Assembly (NCBI GenBank): GCA_965224815.1
Contig: CBDDAF010000003.1
Span: 1,426,001-1,490,000, forward strand
DNA length: 64,000 nucleotides
Direction of reading: 5' to 3'
DNA from: CAYPEL01 sp036479985
GTDB lineage: Bacteria > Pseudomonadota > Gammaproteobacteria > DSM-19610
Under the pieces are notes generated by a model. It was not told where the DNA came from, did no database searches, and saw nothing but the letters and a program-made list of their open reading frames with translations. Shown here piece after piece: positions 1-7,193 of the stretch; positions within the stretch are counted from its first letter, which is position 1; each line of letters begins with the position of its first letter. Position numbers and translations under genes: made by a program.

Positions 1-447
1 AAACGCGGCATGTATTACCTTGAAGCACCACAGGATCAACGCGCCGTCTTTGTCATGCCATGGAAAAACCATCTACTCATTGGCACAACAGAAGCGGACT
101 ATCAAGGCGACCCTGCCAAAGTGAAACCACTAGACACTGAGATTGAATATTTACTATCTGTCTACAACCACTATTTCAATAAAACACTACACCCTAAAGA
201 TGTAATAAATTCATTTGCAGGTTTACGCGTATTACCAGGCGGCGACGGCAAAGCATTTTCACGCCCACGCGATACGTTAATAATCACTGACAATGAAGAC
301 CAACCGCACGTACTTTCCCTCTATGGCGGAAAACTCACTGCACAACGCGCGACGGCTGAAGATGTGATGAAAAAACTGCAAAAGACATTACCGGAACGTA
401 AAGCGATTGCGGATACAAGAATCCTTAAACTACCAGAAGCTGGTTAA
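1..447 (+). pseudogene. C-terminal part of GlpD-type glycerol-3-phosphate dehydrogenase, copy 1 (open at window edge)
   Basis: FAD-dependent glycerol-3-phosphate dehydrogenase oxidises G3P to dihydroxyacetone phosphate at the inner membrane. The translated piece carries family landmarks: an IGTTEADYQGDP segment, YLLSVYNHYF, the GLRVLP turn and LYGGKLTAQR, all alignable from memory with the C-terminal half of the E. coli FAD domain. The frame is open to base 1 (KRG precedes the first Met), so the gene may extend upstream of the window. It stops after LPEAG, about 120 residues before the E. coli C-terminus, so it is at least 3' truncated. A second copy, about 92 percent identical in protein, lies at 1823-2269 and ends its similarity at the same codon. 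Confidence 0.7.
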
Positions 448-580
448 TCACGGTCTGCCCTCTATTATTTCTATAGTGAACCGTGCAAATACTGTAGGAG
501 CACTACCCTTAGGTACAAAAAACTCTCAACGCCCACAACACTTCTCAAAAACCGTTCCAGACTTTGTTGACTATTTCTGA
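434..580 (+). other. Open frame resembling a C-terminal tail of an unidentified protein (gene remnant)
   Basis: A frame without start codon overlaps the end of glpD copy 1 by 14 bases and runs 48 codons to a TGA at 578-580. Its product reads like a genuine protein tail (NHGLPSIISIVNRANTVGA, later SKTVPDFVDYF) and is neither repetitive nor low complexity. It begins about where similarity between the two glpD copies ends, so it may be the 3' end of another gene joined to the glpD fragment. I do not recognise the family, and chance cannot be excluded over 147 bases. Confidence 0.3.
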
Positions 581-591
581 TGCTGACATAA

Positions 592-1020
592 TTATTGTTC
601 AGTAACTGGACCGAGCGAATCAGTTAATTCCACAAGCTCCTTTGTGATATCGATTAATTCTTTAACTAATTGTGGTGATATTTCCAGGCACCCTTCATAT
701 TCAGCAAGATTTCGTGCATTGTGACATTTATCGAGAATTCGCCATTTCACATCTTCCAGACCTACCGTCTGCTTTAAACACTGAAATACCAAATACCGAT
801 TATCAGAACGATACCCATGCCAACGCATCGCCGCTAACGAAATTGCATGAGCCGCACCATAAACCAGAGTAAAACTACCCGCTACAGATAAGCCCTTTAC
901 ATTTGCATCTTTCAAGCTTCGCTTAGCAGAAGCAATCATCCCGTCAAATTCTTTCTGATCTGGAGGCTCACGTTTAAGTTTTTTAATTTTTACTAAATTA
1001 TCTAATTTCTCTAATGTCAT
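592..1020 (-). CDS. HEPN domain protein (putative toxin of an MNT/HEPN pair)
   Basis: A 142-residue, mostly helical protein encoded directly after a nucleotidyltransferase gene, with a 23-bp overlap. HEPN domains are compact helical bundles; many are RNases using an R-x(4-6)-H motif. Here R94-x5-H100 followed by NARNLAEYEG fits the form usual in MNT-linked HEPN proteins. In known MNT/HEPN modules the HEPN partner is the toxin and the MNT partner silences it by AMP or nucleotide transfer to a tyrosine near this motif; Y108 would be the candidate, by inference. The pair sits between two glpD fragments, which suggests an acquired module. Confidence 0.7.
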   Translation of the reverse strand: MTLEKLDNLVKIKKLKREPPDQKEFDGMIASAKRSLKDANVKGLSVAGSFTLVYGAAHAISLAAMRWHGYRSDNRYLVFQCLKQTVGLEDVKWRILDKCHNARNLAEYEGCLEISPQLVKELIDITKELVELTDSLGPVTEQ

Positions 1021-1597
1021 CTTCAGTTCCCTTGATCATTATTTTCGTCTGATCCATCACACGCGTAATAAAGCTGTTACCCTCTTTTAATTTTGCAATG
1101 AAGTCTTTCATTTCATAAATCGTTGGATTCATCGTTCGTTGCAATGACTCTTCTAATGGCATAAGCACCTCCATAACCAGGCTATAACTGAGCTCCTTGC
1201 CTACTAACATCAAATCAATATCACTGGACTTCGTTTCCGCCCCTTTAGAAATTGAACCATAAATAAATGCCAGCTCAATGCTTTTATCTAACGGAACAAG
1301 CTTTTGCTTAATTTCATCAGCAATACCAAAGGACTTCTTAACAATACTGATCAATTCGCTATAAACAGGATTACTTGCATTCGCCTGATAATGATTCTGG
1401 TTGCCTTCCCTGGTTGTCGAAACTAAACCGGCACCGACCAGGCGCACCAACTCACGGCTAACCGTACCGCGCCCCATCGCTGCCCAGCGCATAATTTCAT
1501 TGGTATAAAAACTCTTATCCGGTTTACCAAAAAGAAGCCCCAAAACCTTTTGCTGTGTCTTGGTAAATAATGCATCACCAATGGAAGTTACCTGCAT
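998..1597 (-). CDS. MNT-type nucleotidyltransferase with N-terminal winged helix (putative antitoxin and autoregulator)
   Basis: A 199-residue protein. Residues 1-75 look like a winged helix-turn-helix (EIMRWAAMGRGTVSREL is the likely recognition region). Residues 105-190 form a minimal nucleotidyltransferase with the G114-S115 x10 D126-x-D128 motif that binds metal and NTP. In this family the transferase modifies and inactivates the downstream HEPN protein. The HTH suggests that it also represses its own operon, and two near-identical palindromes lie just upstream at 1613-1650. The ATG at 1597 is taken as start because the HTH lies close to the N-terminus. Confidence 0.75.
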   Translation of the reverse strand: MQVTSIGDALFTKTQQKVLGLLFGKPDKSFYTNEIMRWAAMGRGTVSRELVRLVGAGLVSTTREGNQNHYQANASNPVYSELISIVKKSFGIADEIKQKLVPLDKSIELAFIYGSISKGAETKSSDIDLMLVGKELSYSLVMEVLMPLEESLQRTMNPTIYEMKDFIAKLKEGNSFITRVMDQTKIMIKGTEDDIREIR

Positions 1598-1612
1598 AGT
1601 CGTTACTCATTC

Positions 1613-1650
1613 ATCCCCAATATGGGGACTATAATCCCCTATTTGGGGAT
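1613..1650. promoter_or_regulatory. Tandem palindromic operator in front of the MNT/HEPN operon
   Basis: Two palindromes, atccccaatatgggga (1613-1628) and atcccctatttggggat (1634-1650), begin 21 bp apart, two helical turns, so bound proteins would face the same side of the DNA. On the minus strand a TATAGT -10-like element lies between them, 16-37 bases before the MNT start. The winged-helix MNT protein is the obvious candidate ligand. The palindromes are seen directly; the regulatory role is inferred. Confidence 0.6.
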
Positions 1651-1796
1651 TATCAAGCACTATTGCCAGTGGCTCAGCGGCTCCAGGGTAAAGTATTGTC
1701 CAACGCACCGCCTTTCACATCCGTTAACTATGGCACCTTGGTTTCCATCAATGACTGTTTCCCCATGCTAAATTATTAACATAGTTAATTAGGTAA

Positions 1797-1820
1797 ACTG
1801 TCCCCGGAATTCGGGTCAGG
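1797..1820. repeat. Transposon-end-like sequence at the 5' break of glpD copy 2
   Basis: The stretch actgtccccggaattcggg ends just where similarity to glpD copy 1 begins (about 1823). Its TGTCCCCG recurs inverted as CGGGGACA at 2758-2765. Such phrases commonly accompany REP-associated (Y1) tyrosine transposase genes, but no transposase gene is present here. A remnant or non-autonomous end is likely; boundaries are approximate. Confidence 0.35.
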
Positions 1821-1822
1821 TT

Positions 1823-2269
1823 AAACGTGGCATGTATTACCTTGAAGCACCACAAGATCAACGCGCCGTCTTTGTCATGCCCTGGAAAGATCACCTGCTC
1901 GTCGGCACAACAGAAGCGGACTATCAAGGCGACCCTGCCAAGGTGAAACCACTAAACAGCGAAATAGAATACTTACTATCTGTCTATAATCACTATTTTA
2001 ATAAAACGCTACAGCCTGAAGATGTAATAAATTCATTTGCAGGTTTACGCGTATTACCAAGCGGTGACGGCAAAGCATTTTCACGCCCACGCGATACGCT
2101 GATACTCACTGACAACGAAGATCAACCGCACGTACTTTCCCTCTATGGTGGAAAACTCACTGCACAACGTGCAACGGCTGAAGATGTGATGAAAAAACTG
2201 CACAAGTCATTACCGGAACGTAAAGCGATTGCGGATACAAGAACCCTTAAACTACCAGAAATTTGTTAG
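1823..2269 (+). pseudogene. C-terminal fragment of GlpD-type glycerol-3-phosphate dehydrogenase, copy 2
   Basis: This encodes the same segment of the GlpD FAD domain as copy 1, with 11 differences over about 142 residues, so it is a diverged paralogue and not an assembly repeat. Similarity starts at KRGMYYLEAP and ends at LKLPE, after which this copy reads IC and stops. A stop codon at 1790-1792 closes the frame upstream, so the N-terminal 300 or so residues (FAD-binding fold) are absent and the product cannot be an active dehydrogenase. Confidence 0.75.
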
Positions 2270-2319
2270 CTTATTATCTGGGATCTGAGCCTTCTACATA
2301 TGAGAAATTAGGTGTATTT

Positions 2320-2649
2320 TCACTCTTTGTACTTGATGACATCACCTTCGATGCTGATCCGATACCCGTTACCTATATACGCCCAGTACCAGCTCTCACC
2401 TATCGTCGGGTTGATCAAGTCATCTCCGCCTTGCTCTTGAACCGCAGCTTGGTAGGCTCGCTGTACTTTGTCATTGTGGTTGATCGGGATGAACCCGAAA
2501 AGCATGAACCCTCCTGCAGTCGCCTTCCCTTTCCCGACTACATCATATTGTTTGTCAGGCAATGCTCCCATTCTGTGTGGTACTGACGAACACCCTACCA
2601 ACAACGACAATGTTGCTACTGCGGCTACTGCATGTAAAATTGTTTTCAT
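2320..2649 (-). CDS. Small lipoprotein of unknown function
   Basis: A 109-residue protein with a signal peptide ending in a lipobox (LLVGC, acylated Cys20), predicted to be anchored in the outer membrane or periplasmic face. The mature part is Gly- and Lys-rich around residues 38-52 (GKGKATAGGFMLFGFIPI) and then polar, ending IEGDVIKYKE. It resembles small TRL-like bacterial lipoproteins, but I cannot assign a family firmly. It lies alone between glpD copy 2 and the ruvB region, within the segment bounded by TGTCCCCG-type ends. Confidence 0.6.
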   Translation of the reverse strand: MKTILHAVAAVATLSLLVGCSSVPHRMGALPDKQYDVVGKGKATAGGFMLFGFIPINHNDKVQRAYQAAVQEQGGDDLINPTIGESWYWAYIGNGYRISIEGDVIKYKE

Positions 2650-2756
2650 GGTCTGCTCCTGTGCTGCCTCAAAGATTTCCTTTACGGACGGATAACATGC
2701 TCATCATTGTGTCTAATTAGACAAACAGAATCAAGAAGTCAGTGCGCACGGGAGAA

Positions 2757-2783
2757 TCGGGGACAGACCACTATTATTTCTCC
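2757..2783. repeat. Transposon-end-like sequence (inverted partner of 1797-1820)
   Basis: The sequence tcggggacagaccactatta matches the phrase usually seen next to REP-associated transposases and is inverted relative to tgtccccg at 1799-1806. With that copy it brackets a segment of about 960 bp that holds glpD copy 2 and the lipoprotein gene. The rest of 2650-2869 holds no gene I can support. Confidence 0.3.
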
Positions 2784-2869
2784 AAACAGCCGATGCGAGT
2801 CGTATCCGCATCGTTTATCAAACAACACAATTAATCAAAGTTCAAATATTTCCTTCAATCTTAACCCCC

Positions 2870-3349
2870 CTAATACTCATTCCGTTCACGGCATTCTCCA
2901 ATTAGCTCGTTAACCAATTGTCTGCCTTCTGATTGACGTGCAGCATCACTGATATGCAATAAAAAATTATTGATACGTTTTTCACTAAAATTTTTTCTTT
3001 GGCCCGTCGCATAACGCACCCTGGCACTGTAAACAATCGCTCGGCGTTGATCACGCGCCTTGAAATAACTACCGGTTTGCATATCTTCCAGGGTAAAGCT
3101 GTAAAATTTTACCCAGTTATTCCCCGCTTCACTTTGATGCTCTTCAACTTTTACTTTACAGGGAAATGCAGCATCTGAAGTTAGCTTGAAACTGCGACCC
3201 TTTGCTGCTCGGGTCATACCATCCTGGCTTAGAATAAATGCCAGTTGATTGACCTTCTTCTTGAATGCTTGATCTGTCATTGCGTGTGAGATGACTGGCA
3301 GTAGCAATAACCAAAAACAACTTAAACGTATTATTAGTTTCATTAGCAA
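2870..3349 (-). CDS. Secreted protein of unknown function downstream of ruvB
   Basis: A 159-residue protein with a hydrophobic N-terminal signal peptide (core LSCFWLLLLP, probable cleavage after SHA at residue 23). The mature part is basic and mixed helical/strand, with one Cys at about residue 63 and one near the C-terminus (GECRERNEY). No family recognised. It starts 6 bp after the ruvB stop on the same strand, so it is likely cotranscribed with ruvB. Starting at the second Met (MKLIIRL) would shorten it by two residues. Confidence 0.65.
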   Translation of the reverse strand: MLMKLIIRLSCFWLLLLPVISHAMTDQAFKKKVNQLAFILSQDGMTRAAKGRSFKLTSDAAFPCKVKVEEHQSEAGNNWVKFYSFTLEDMQTGSYFKARDQRRAIVYSARVRYATGQRKNFSEKRINNFLLHISDAARQSEGRQLVNELIGECRERNEY

Positions 3350-3355
3350 CGCGGT

Positions 3356-4396
3356 TTACTCATCATCGAGCAAAGGCAGTGTGCCTGCATCCTGTTTCGG
3401 CGCAGTCAAACCTAACTTTCTATAAGCATTCGGGGTGGCGATCCGGCCGCGTGGTGTGCGCATGATGTAACCTTGCTGTATCAGGTAGGGTTCCAGTACG
3501 TCCTCGATGGTGACGCGCTCTTCTCCGATGGCTGCCGCCAGGTTGTCGACACCGACTGGACCACCTTCGAATTTTTCTATGATAGTTAACAGCAGACGCC
3601 GGTCTTGCGCATCAAACCCCTGGTTATCGACTTCGAGCATCGTCATGGCACGGTCAACAATGTCTGCCGTTACCTGTCCATCTGCTTTAATTTCTGCATA
3701 GTCCCGAACCCGGCGTAATAGACGATTGGCAATTCGAGGTGTACCACGTGACCGCCGCGCGAGTGCAGCCGCACCTTTGGCATCGATAGGTACGTTCAGT
3801 ATTGTAGCGGAGCGCATCAGGATCGTCGCCAGGTCTTCAGCGTTATAAAACTCTAGCCGTTGAACAATGCCAAAGCGGTCGCGTAGGGGTGATGTCAGTA
3901 AACCTGCGCGGGTTGTTGCACCCACCAGTGTAAAGGGCGGCAAATCCAGTTTGATAGAACGTGCTGCTGGCCCTTCGCCAATCATGATATCTAACTGGTA
4001 GTCTTCCATCGCCGGATAGAGTATTTCTTCTACTACTGGACTGAGCCGGTGAATTTCGTCGATGAATAACACATCGTTGGGTTCAAGGTTGGTTAACAGT
4101 GCTGCCAGATCGCCCTGCTTCTCCAGCACGGGGCCGGCACTGTGACGCAGGTTAGCGCCCATTTCGTTTGCGATGATATGTGCGAGGGTGGTTTTCCCCA
4201 GGCCGGGTGGGCCAAAAATCAATACATGATCCAGCGCATCCTTACGCCGCCGCGCCGCTTCAATAAAGATCTCCATCTGCTCGGTGACTTGCGGTTGGCC
4301 GACGTATTCGGACAGGGTACGTGGCCGTATAGCATAATCCAGCGCTTCATCTTCCGATGAGGCATCGGCGGTAATCAGTCGGTCTGCTTCTGTCAT
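3356..4396 (-). CDS. ruvB: Holliday junction branch-migration ATPase RuvB
   Basis: RuvB is the hexameric AAA+ motor that, loaded by RuvA, drives Holliday-junction branch migration. The 346-residue product (E. coli 336) starts MTEADRL as expected, has Walker A GPPGLGKT at 62-69, Walker B with DEIH at 113-116, the sensor/arginine-finger region SPLRDRFG, and the C-terminal winged helix with GGPVGVDNLA and GYIMRTPRGR. In most gammaproteobacteria ruvB directly follows ruvA; here ruvA is about 6 kb away, so ruvB must have its own promoter or depend on readthrough. Confidence 0.97.
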   Translation of the reverse strand: MTEADRLITADASSEDEALDYAIRPRTLSEYVGQPQVTEQMEIFIEAARRRKDALDHVLIFGPPGLGKTTLAHIIANEMGANLRHSAGPVLEKQGDLAALLTNLEPNDVLFIDEIHRLSPVVEEILYPAMEDYQLDIMIGEGPAARSIKLDLPPFTLVGATTRAGLLTSPLRDRFGIVQRLEFYNAEDLATILMRSATILNVPIDAKGAAALARRSRGTPRIANRLLRRVRDYAEIKADGQVTADIVDRAMTMLEVDNQGFDAQDRRLLLTIIEKFEGGPVGVDNLAAAIGEERVTIEDVLEPYLIQQGYIMRTPRGRIATPNAYRKLGLTAPKQDAGTLPLLDDE

Positions 4397-4472
4397 GGTT
4401 TGAGGATACCGCGTTATGGGGTTTGGGAGAATAGGTTGGAAGCAAGTTTGATTTAGATAGCTGCCTATTTAT

Positions 4473-4510
4473 ACCCCCTCTCCCTGGCCCTCCCTCTGAG
4501 AGGGAGGGGA
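4473..4510. repeat. C/G-rich palindromic repeat
   Basis: An imperfect palindrome of the form ccccctctccctggccctcc ... gagagggagggga, preceded by agctgcctatttata. Four further copies of the family occur at 45001, 45207, 48503 and 48568. It lies in the 183-bp gap between ruvB and the GlxA-type regulator; it could fold as an RNA hairpin but has no adjoining T-run. Confidence 0.6.
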
Positions 4511-4579
4511 TGATATATTTAGTACTGCACGTAAATTTCACATCCAATATGTGATAATCAAAGATAAAGGTTGTCACCT

Positions 4580-5572
4580 TTAAACCGTTGCAAATCTGTG
4601 ACGGTATTCGCGTGGCGTCAGGCCGGTATGACGTTTAAACAGGCGGCGGAATGAACTAACGTCGGCATAACCCACCTGATAGACAATTTCATCGAGTGAT
4701 AAATGGGTGGTTTCGAATAATTGCCGGCTGGAATCGATACGTTGTTTCTGTATCCAGACCTGCGGCCCTTCACCGGTGTGTTGGTTGAAACGTCTGACCA
4801 ACGTTCTGGTACTGACATGCATCGCTTGTGCAAGATCATGGACACTGATTTCCTGTTGTAAATGTTTACGTATCCAGCTCATGGCCTTTAACAGTAGCCT
4901 GTCCTGTATGCCCTGTTGAACCGGTACTCGATACGCGGCTTGTGTATGACGGTTGGAATCAACCAGCATGTATCTGGAAACAAGTTTGGCAAGCTTGCCT
5001 CCGGCTAGTAAGCGGATTAGATAAAGCGTCATATCTAGGCTAGTCATCGCCGCTCCACTGCAAACCAGACGTCCATTGTGCGTCAACAGGTCATCTGCCT
5101 GCAGCTGTATTCTTGGGTAGCGGCTGGCAAAGTATTCGCTCGCCCACCAGGACGTGGTTGCGGGTAAGCCATCGAGCAGGCCGGTCTCCGCCAGAAAAAA
5201 ACTGGCCGAGCAGCTGGTCGCAATCAGTACATCTTCGGCATGCCACTTTATTAGCTGTGACTGTAGCGGCTGATTTTCATCCAGACATCCCGGGATCTTT
5301 TCCAATGACTCCATAAACACACCGGGGACAAAAATAACGTCAGGACAGCTCAACTGATCCCAGGCCAGATCCACCATTTGAGGTTGCGCACTGAAGGTGG
5401 TGACTGGCATGCCCGTTTCCGTTGCGAGCACCCAATCAAACAAAGGTGTACTGCCGGGATTCAGCATCTGATTAATCGTATTCGCGGCTTGTAATAAATC
5501 AATACTGCCGGTCACAGAAGAAGCAAGGTTTTGATTAACCAGCAAGAAAGCAAATTGACAGGGCGTATTCAT
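4580..5572 (-). CDS. GlxA-type transcriptional regulator (DJ-1/PfpI domain plus AraC HTH)
   Basis: A 330-residue regulator. Residues 5-190 form a DJ-1/PfpI-like amidotransferase fold with the nucleophile-elbow cysteine at 121 (ATSCSASF). Residues 225-328 are an AraC/XylS DNA-binding domain with two helix-turn-helix motifs (ISVHDLAQAMHVSTRTLVRR and LSLDEIVYQVGYADVSSFRR) and the closing TGLTPREYRHRF. Members usually sense small amines or amides and activate a neighbouring catabolic gene. It is divergent from the alpha/beta hydrolase at 5671, the most plausible target, across a 98-bp gap holding a GTCA-N4-TGAC palindrome. Ligand unknown. Confidence 0.88.
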   Translation of the reverse strand: MNTPCQFAFLLVNQNLASSVTGSIDLLQAANTINQMLNPGSTPLFDWVLATETGMPVTTFSAQPQMVDLAWDQLSCPDVIFVPGVFMESLEKIPGCLDENQPLQSQLIKWHAEDVLIATSCSASFFLAETGLLDGLPATTSWWASEYFASRYPRIQLQADDLLTHNGRLVCSGAAMTSLDMTLYLIRLLAGGKLAKLVSRYMLVDSNRHTQAAYRVPVQQGIQDRLLLKAMSWIRKHLQQEISVHDLAQAMHVSTRTLVRRFNQHTGEGPQVWIQKQRIDSSRQLFETTHLSLDEIVYQVGYADVSSFRRLFKRHTGLTPREYRHRFATV

Positions 5573-5598
5573 AGAATGTCCAATTTCGCCTAATTAGT

Positions 5599-5610
5599 GT
5601 CAAATATGAC
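5599..5610. promoter_or_regulatory. Possible operator between the GlxA-type regulator and the hydrolase
   Basis: The sequence gtcaaatatgac has perfect 4-bp arms (GTCA/TGAC) around AATA and lies in the divergent intergenic region 27 bases upstream of the regulator start. AraC-type proteins more often bind direct repeats, so this is a weak candidate. Confidence 0.25.
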
Positions 5611-5670
5611 TCTTTTCGACCGCAGATGCAATGCTTACCCTGTCATTCCACTTCACCCGAGGCAGCCGTT

Positions 5671-6477
5671 ATGACTCAAACCAAATCTGTGCAACGCAAA
5701 ACACCGATCGCACTGACGGTTCTGCGAGGAAGTCTTCGCGCTATCTCAACGCTGAGTACGCCCTGCGCAGGAAGGCTGGCCAACAAACTTTGGTTCAAAC
5801 CACAACGCTATCCAGAACCACAACGGGAAAGACAGTGGCTTGATTCTGCTGATTGGCAAGCGGTGCCTTTTCAGGATCATGCCTTGCAAACTTATAGCTG
5901 GGGGACTGATGGGCCTCAAGTGTTATTACTGCATGGTTGGGATGGGCGTGGCGGACAATTGGGCGGGTTCGTAAAACCGCTGCTTGAAAAAGGCTACCGC
6001 GTGATTACCTTTGATGCACCTGCACATGGACGGACAGGTGGCAAACGCACCGATTTACCCACCATTACGCAGGCCATTCACACACTGGCCAAACACTATG
6101 GCGCGTTTGACAGCATCATTGCTCATTCTTTTGGAGGACTCTGCGCAGCCAATGCGTTACACACCGGACTGTCGGTTAATAGTATGGTTTTTATTGCCGC
6201 ACCACTGGGGGCAACCACGACGGTGGAACGATTTGCAGAGATTTTGCAGTTAAAACCAAAAGTCGTCAATGAACACCGGCGTCTGGTTGAAAAAGAATAC
6301 GGTCAGGATATCTGGGAACGTTTTTCAATGCTTAATCTAACCAAAGATCTGGCGATACCTGGCCTGATCATCCACGATGAAAATGATAATGATTTGCCGG
6401 TTAGCCATGGAGAAGAAATCGCTCGCTCCTGGCCCAACTGTGAATTTCATCAAACCGCTTTCCACAGCACTGGTTGA
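5671..6477 (+). CDS. Alpha/beta hydrolase, interrupted by an in-frame TGA before its catalytic His
   Basis: A serine hydrolase fold: LLLHGWDGRGG forms the oxyanion-hole region, AHSFGG carries the nucleophile (about Ser153), and HDENDNDLPV carries the acidic residue. The ATG at 5671 is preferred over 5626 because a GAGG sits just upstream and the extra 15 residues are unlike the family. The frame stops at a TGA (6475-6477), but the same frame continues ARSGLGHRRILRNADVIERV and ends at TAA 6559-6561. The expected catalytic His (GLGHRRIL) lies beyond the stop. The gene is therefore a pseudogene, a readthrough case or a sequence error; full length would be 296 residues. Confidence 0.75.
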   Translation: MTQTKSVQRKTPIALTVLRGSLRAISTLSTPCAGRLANKLWFKPQRYPEPQRERQWLDSADWQAVPFQDHALQTYSWGTDGPQVLLLHGWDGRGGQLGGFVKPLLEKGYRVITFDAPAHGRTGGKRTDLPTITQAIHTLAKHYGAFDSIIAHSFGGLCAANALHTGLSVNSMVFIAAPLGATTTVERFAEILQLKPKVVNEHRRLVEKEYGQDIWERFSMLNLTKDLAIPGLIIHDENDNDLPVSHGEEIARSWPNCEFHQTAFHSTG

Positions 6478-6560
6478 GCGCGAAGCGGCCTTGGACACCG
6501 GCGTATCTTGCGTAACGCTGACGTGATTGAGCGCGTTGTTGCCTTTATCAGCCACGCATA

Positions 6561-6584
6561 AAAAAGCCCCCGGTAAACGGGGGC
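6561..6584 (-). terminator. Rho-independent terminator for the 5'-nucleotidase-family gene
   Basis: The stem gcccccg/cgggggc with loop gtaaa is preceded on the plus strand by a run of A. Read on the minus strand it is a GC-rich hairpin followed by TTTTTT, 38 bases after the stop of the minus-strand gene ending at 6622. It overlaps the stop codon of the extended hydrolase frame. Confidence 0.8.
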
Positions 6585-6621
6585 AATGGAGGACAATTCT
6601 ATTTCTAATTAAATCACTGAA

Positions 6622-7116
6622 CTATTGCACACCTGCAACCGGCTGGATAAACGCTGATTGCGGCCACAACGGCGTGCTGTTCTGATCAATAATATCGCGG
6701 CGGGTAGCGTCATAACTAACACCGCTTTCCACACCTTCAATAAAGAAATCAATCATGGTCCAGAACTCAAAGTTTTGCAGACCTTCGTTAATCAATGGTT
6801 TGACATTGCTGAAACCTGATTTCCTGCACAACATGTCTCGCGGCTCGATCGGACGCTTACAACCAGCAACGGTCACAACCGTAGTATCCGTGATCAGTTG
6901 TCCGGAATCTTTAAGACGCATTTCTACAACACGTTGTCCATCTGGATTCGCCAGATTGACGCTCAGTGACAGGCCTGACCAACTTGCTTTTAATCGCGCA
7001 CCGGTGACTTCACCACTGGCTGCGGTAAACATCATAGGGAAGAAGCGGAACACATCTTCGACTGTGATATCGCCAGTCAGTACGACATTATCTTCCGTCA
7101 TGGCATTGGCAACCAC
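6622..7116 (-). pseudogene. C-terminal part of the split 5'-nucleotidase-family lipoprotein
   Basis: This 164-residue frame is the C-terminal nucleotidase domain that continues the N-terminal part at 7118-8587. It begins VANAMTEDNVVLTGDITVED, matching the paralogue at 29216 (GMTYENG...GAITVEDAYHFFP), and ends ALW/PLWP...FIQPVAGV like the paralogue. It lacks a ribosome-binding site and signal peptide, and its apparent Met lies inside a duplicated 58-bp block. Removing one block unit fuses the two frames into a 635-residue protein, close to the 645-residue paralogue. Confidence 0.8.
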
Positions 7117-7193
7117 GCTATCGAAACGGAAGCCTCAGTACGACATTATCTTCCGTCATGGCATTGGCAACCACGCTATCGAAACGGAAGCCT
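7078..7193. repeat. 58-bp perfect tandem duplication that frameshifts the nucleotidase gene
   Basis: Bases 7078-7135 and 7136-7193 are identical (each starts cagtacgacattatcttccg and ends acggaagcct). Since 58 is 3x19+1, the duplication shifts the frame and creates the stop at 7118. It may be a true recent slippage or recombination event, or an assembly artefact. Confidence 0.95.

Noticed and set aside
492..510. Further REP copy near 495 (ctgtaggagcactaccc)
   Set aside because: Only the first ten bases match the REP arm and there is no complementary arm.
2263..2586. Plus-strand 107-codon frame after glpD copy 2
   Set aside because: It is antisense to the well-supported lipoprotein gene (lipobox, signal peptide) and has no family features.
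6475..6477. TGA as a selenocysteine codon in the hydrolase
   Set aside because: No catalytic Cys/Sec is expected there, the neighbouring residues are not conserved, and no SECIS-like hairpin directly downstream was recognised.
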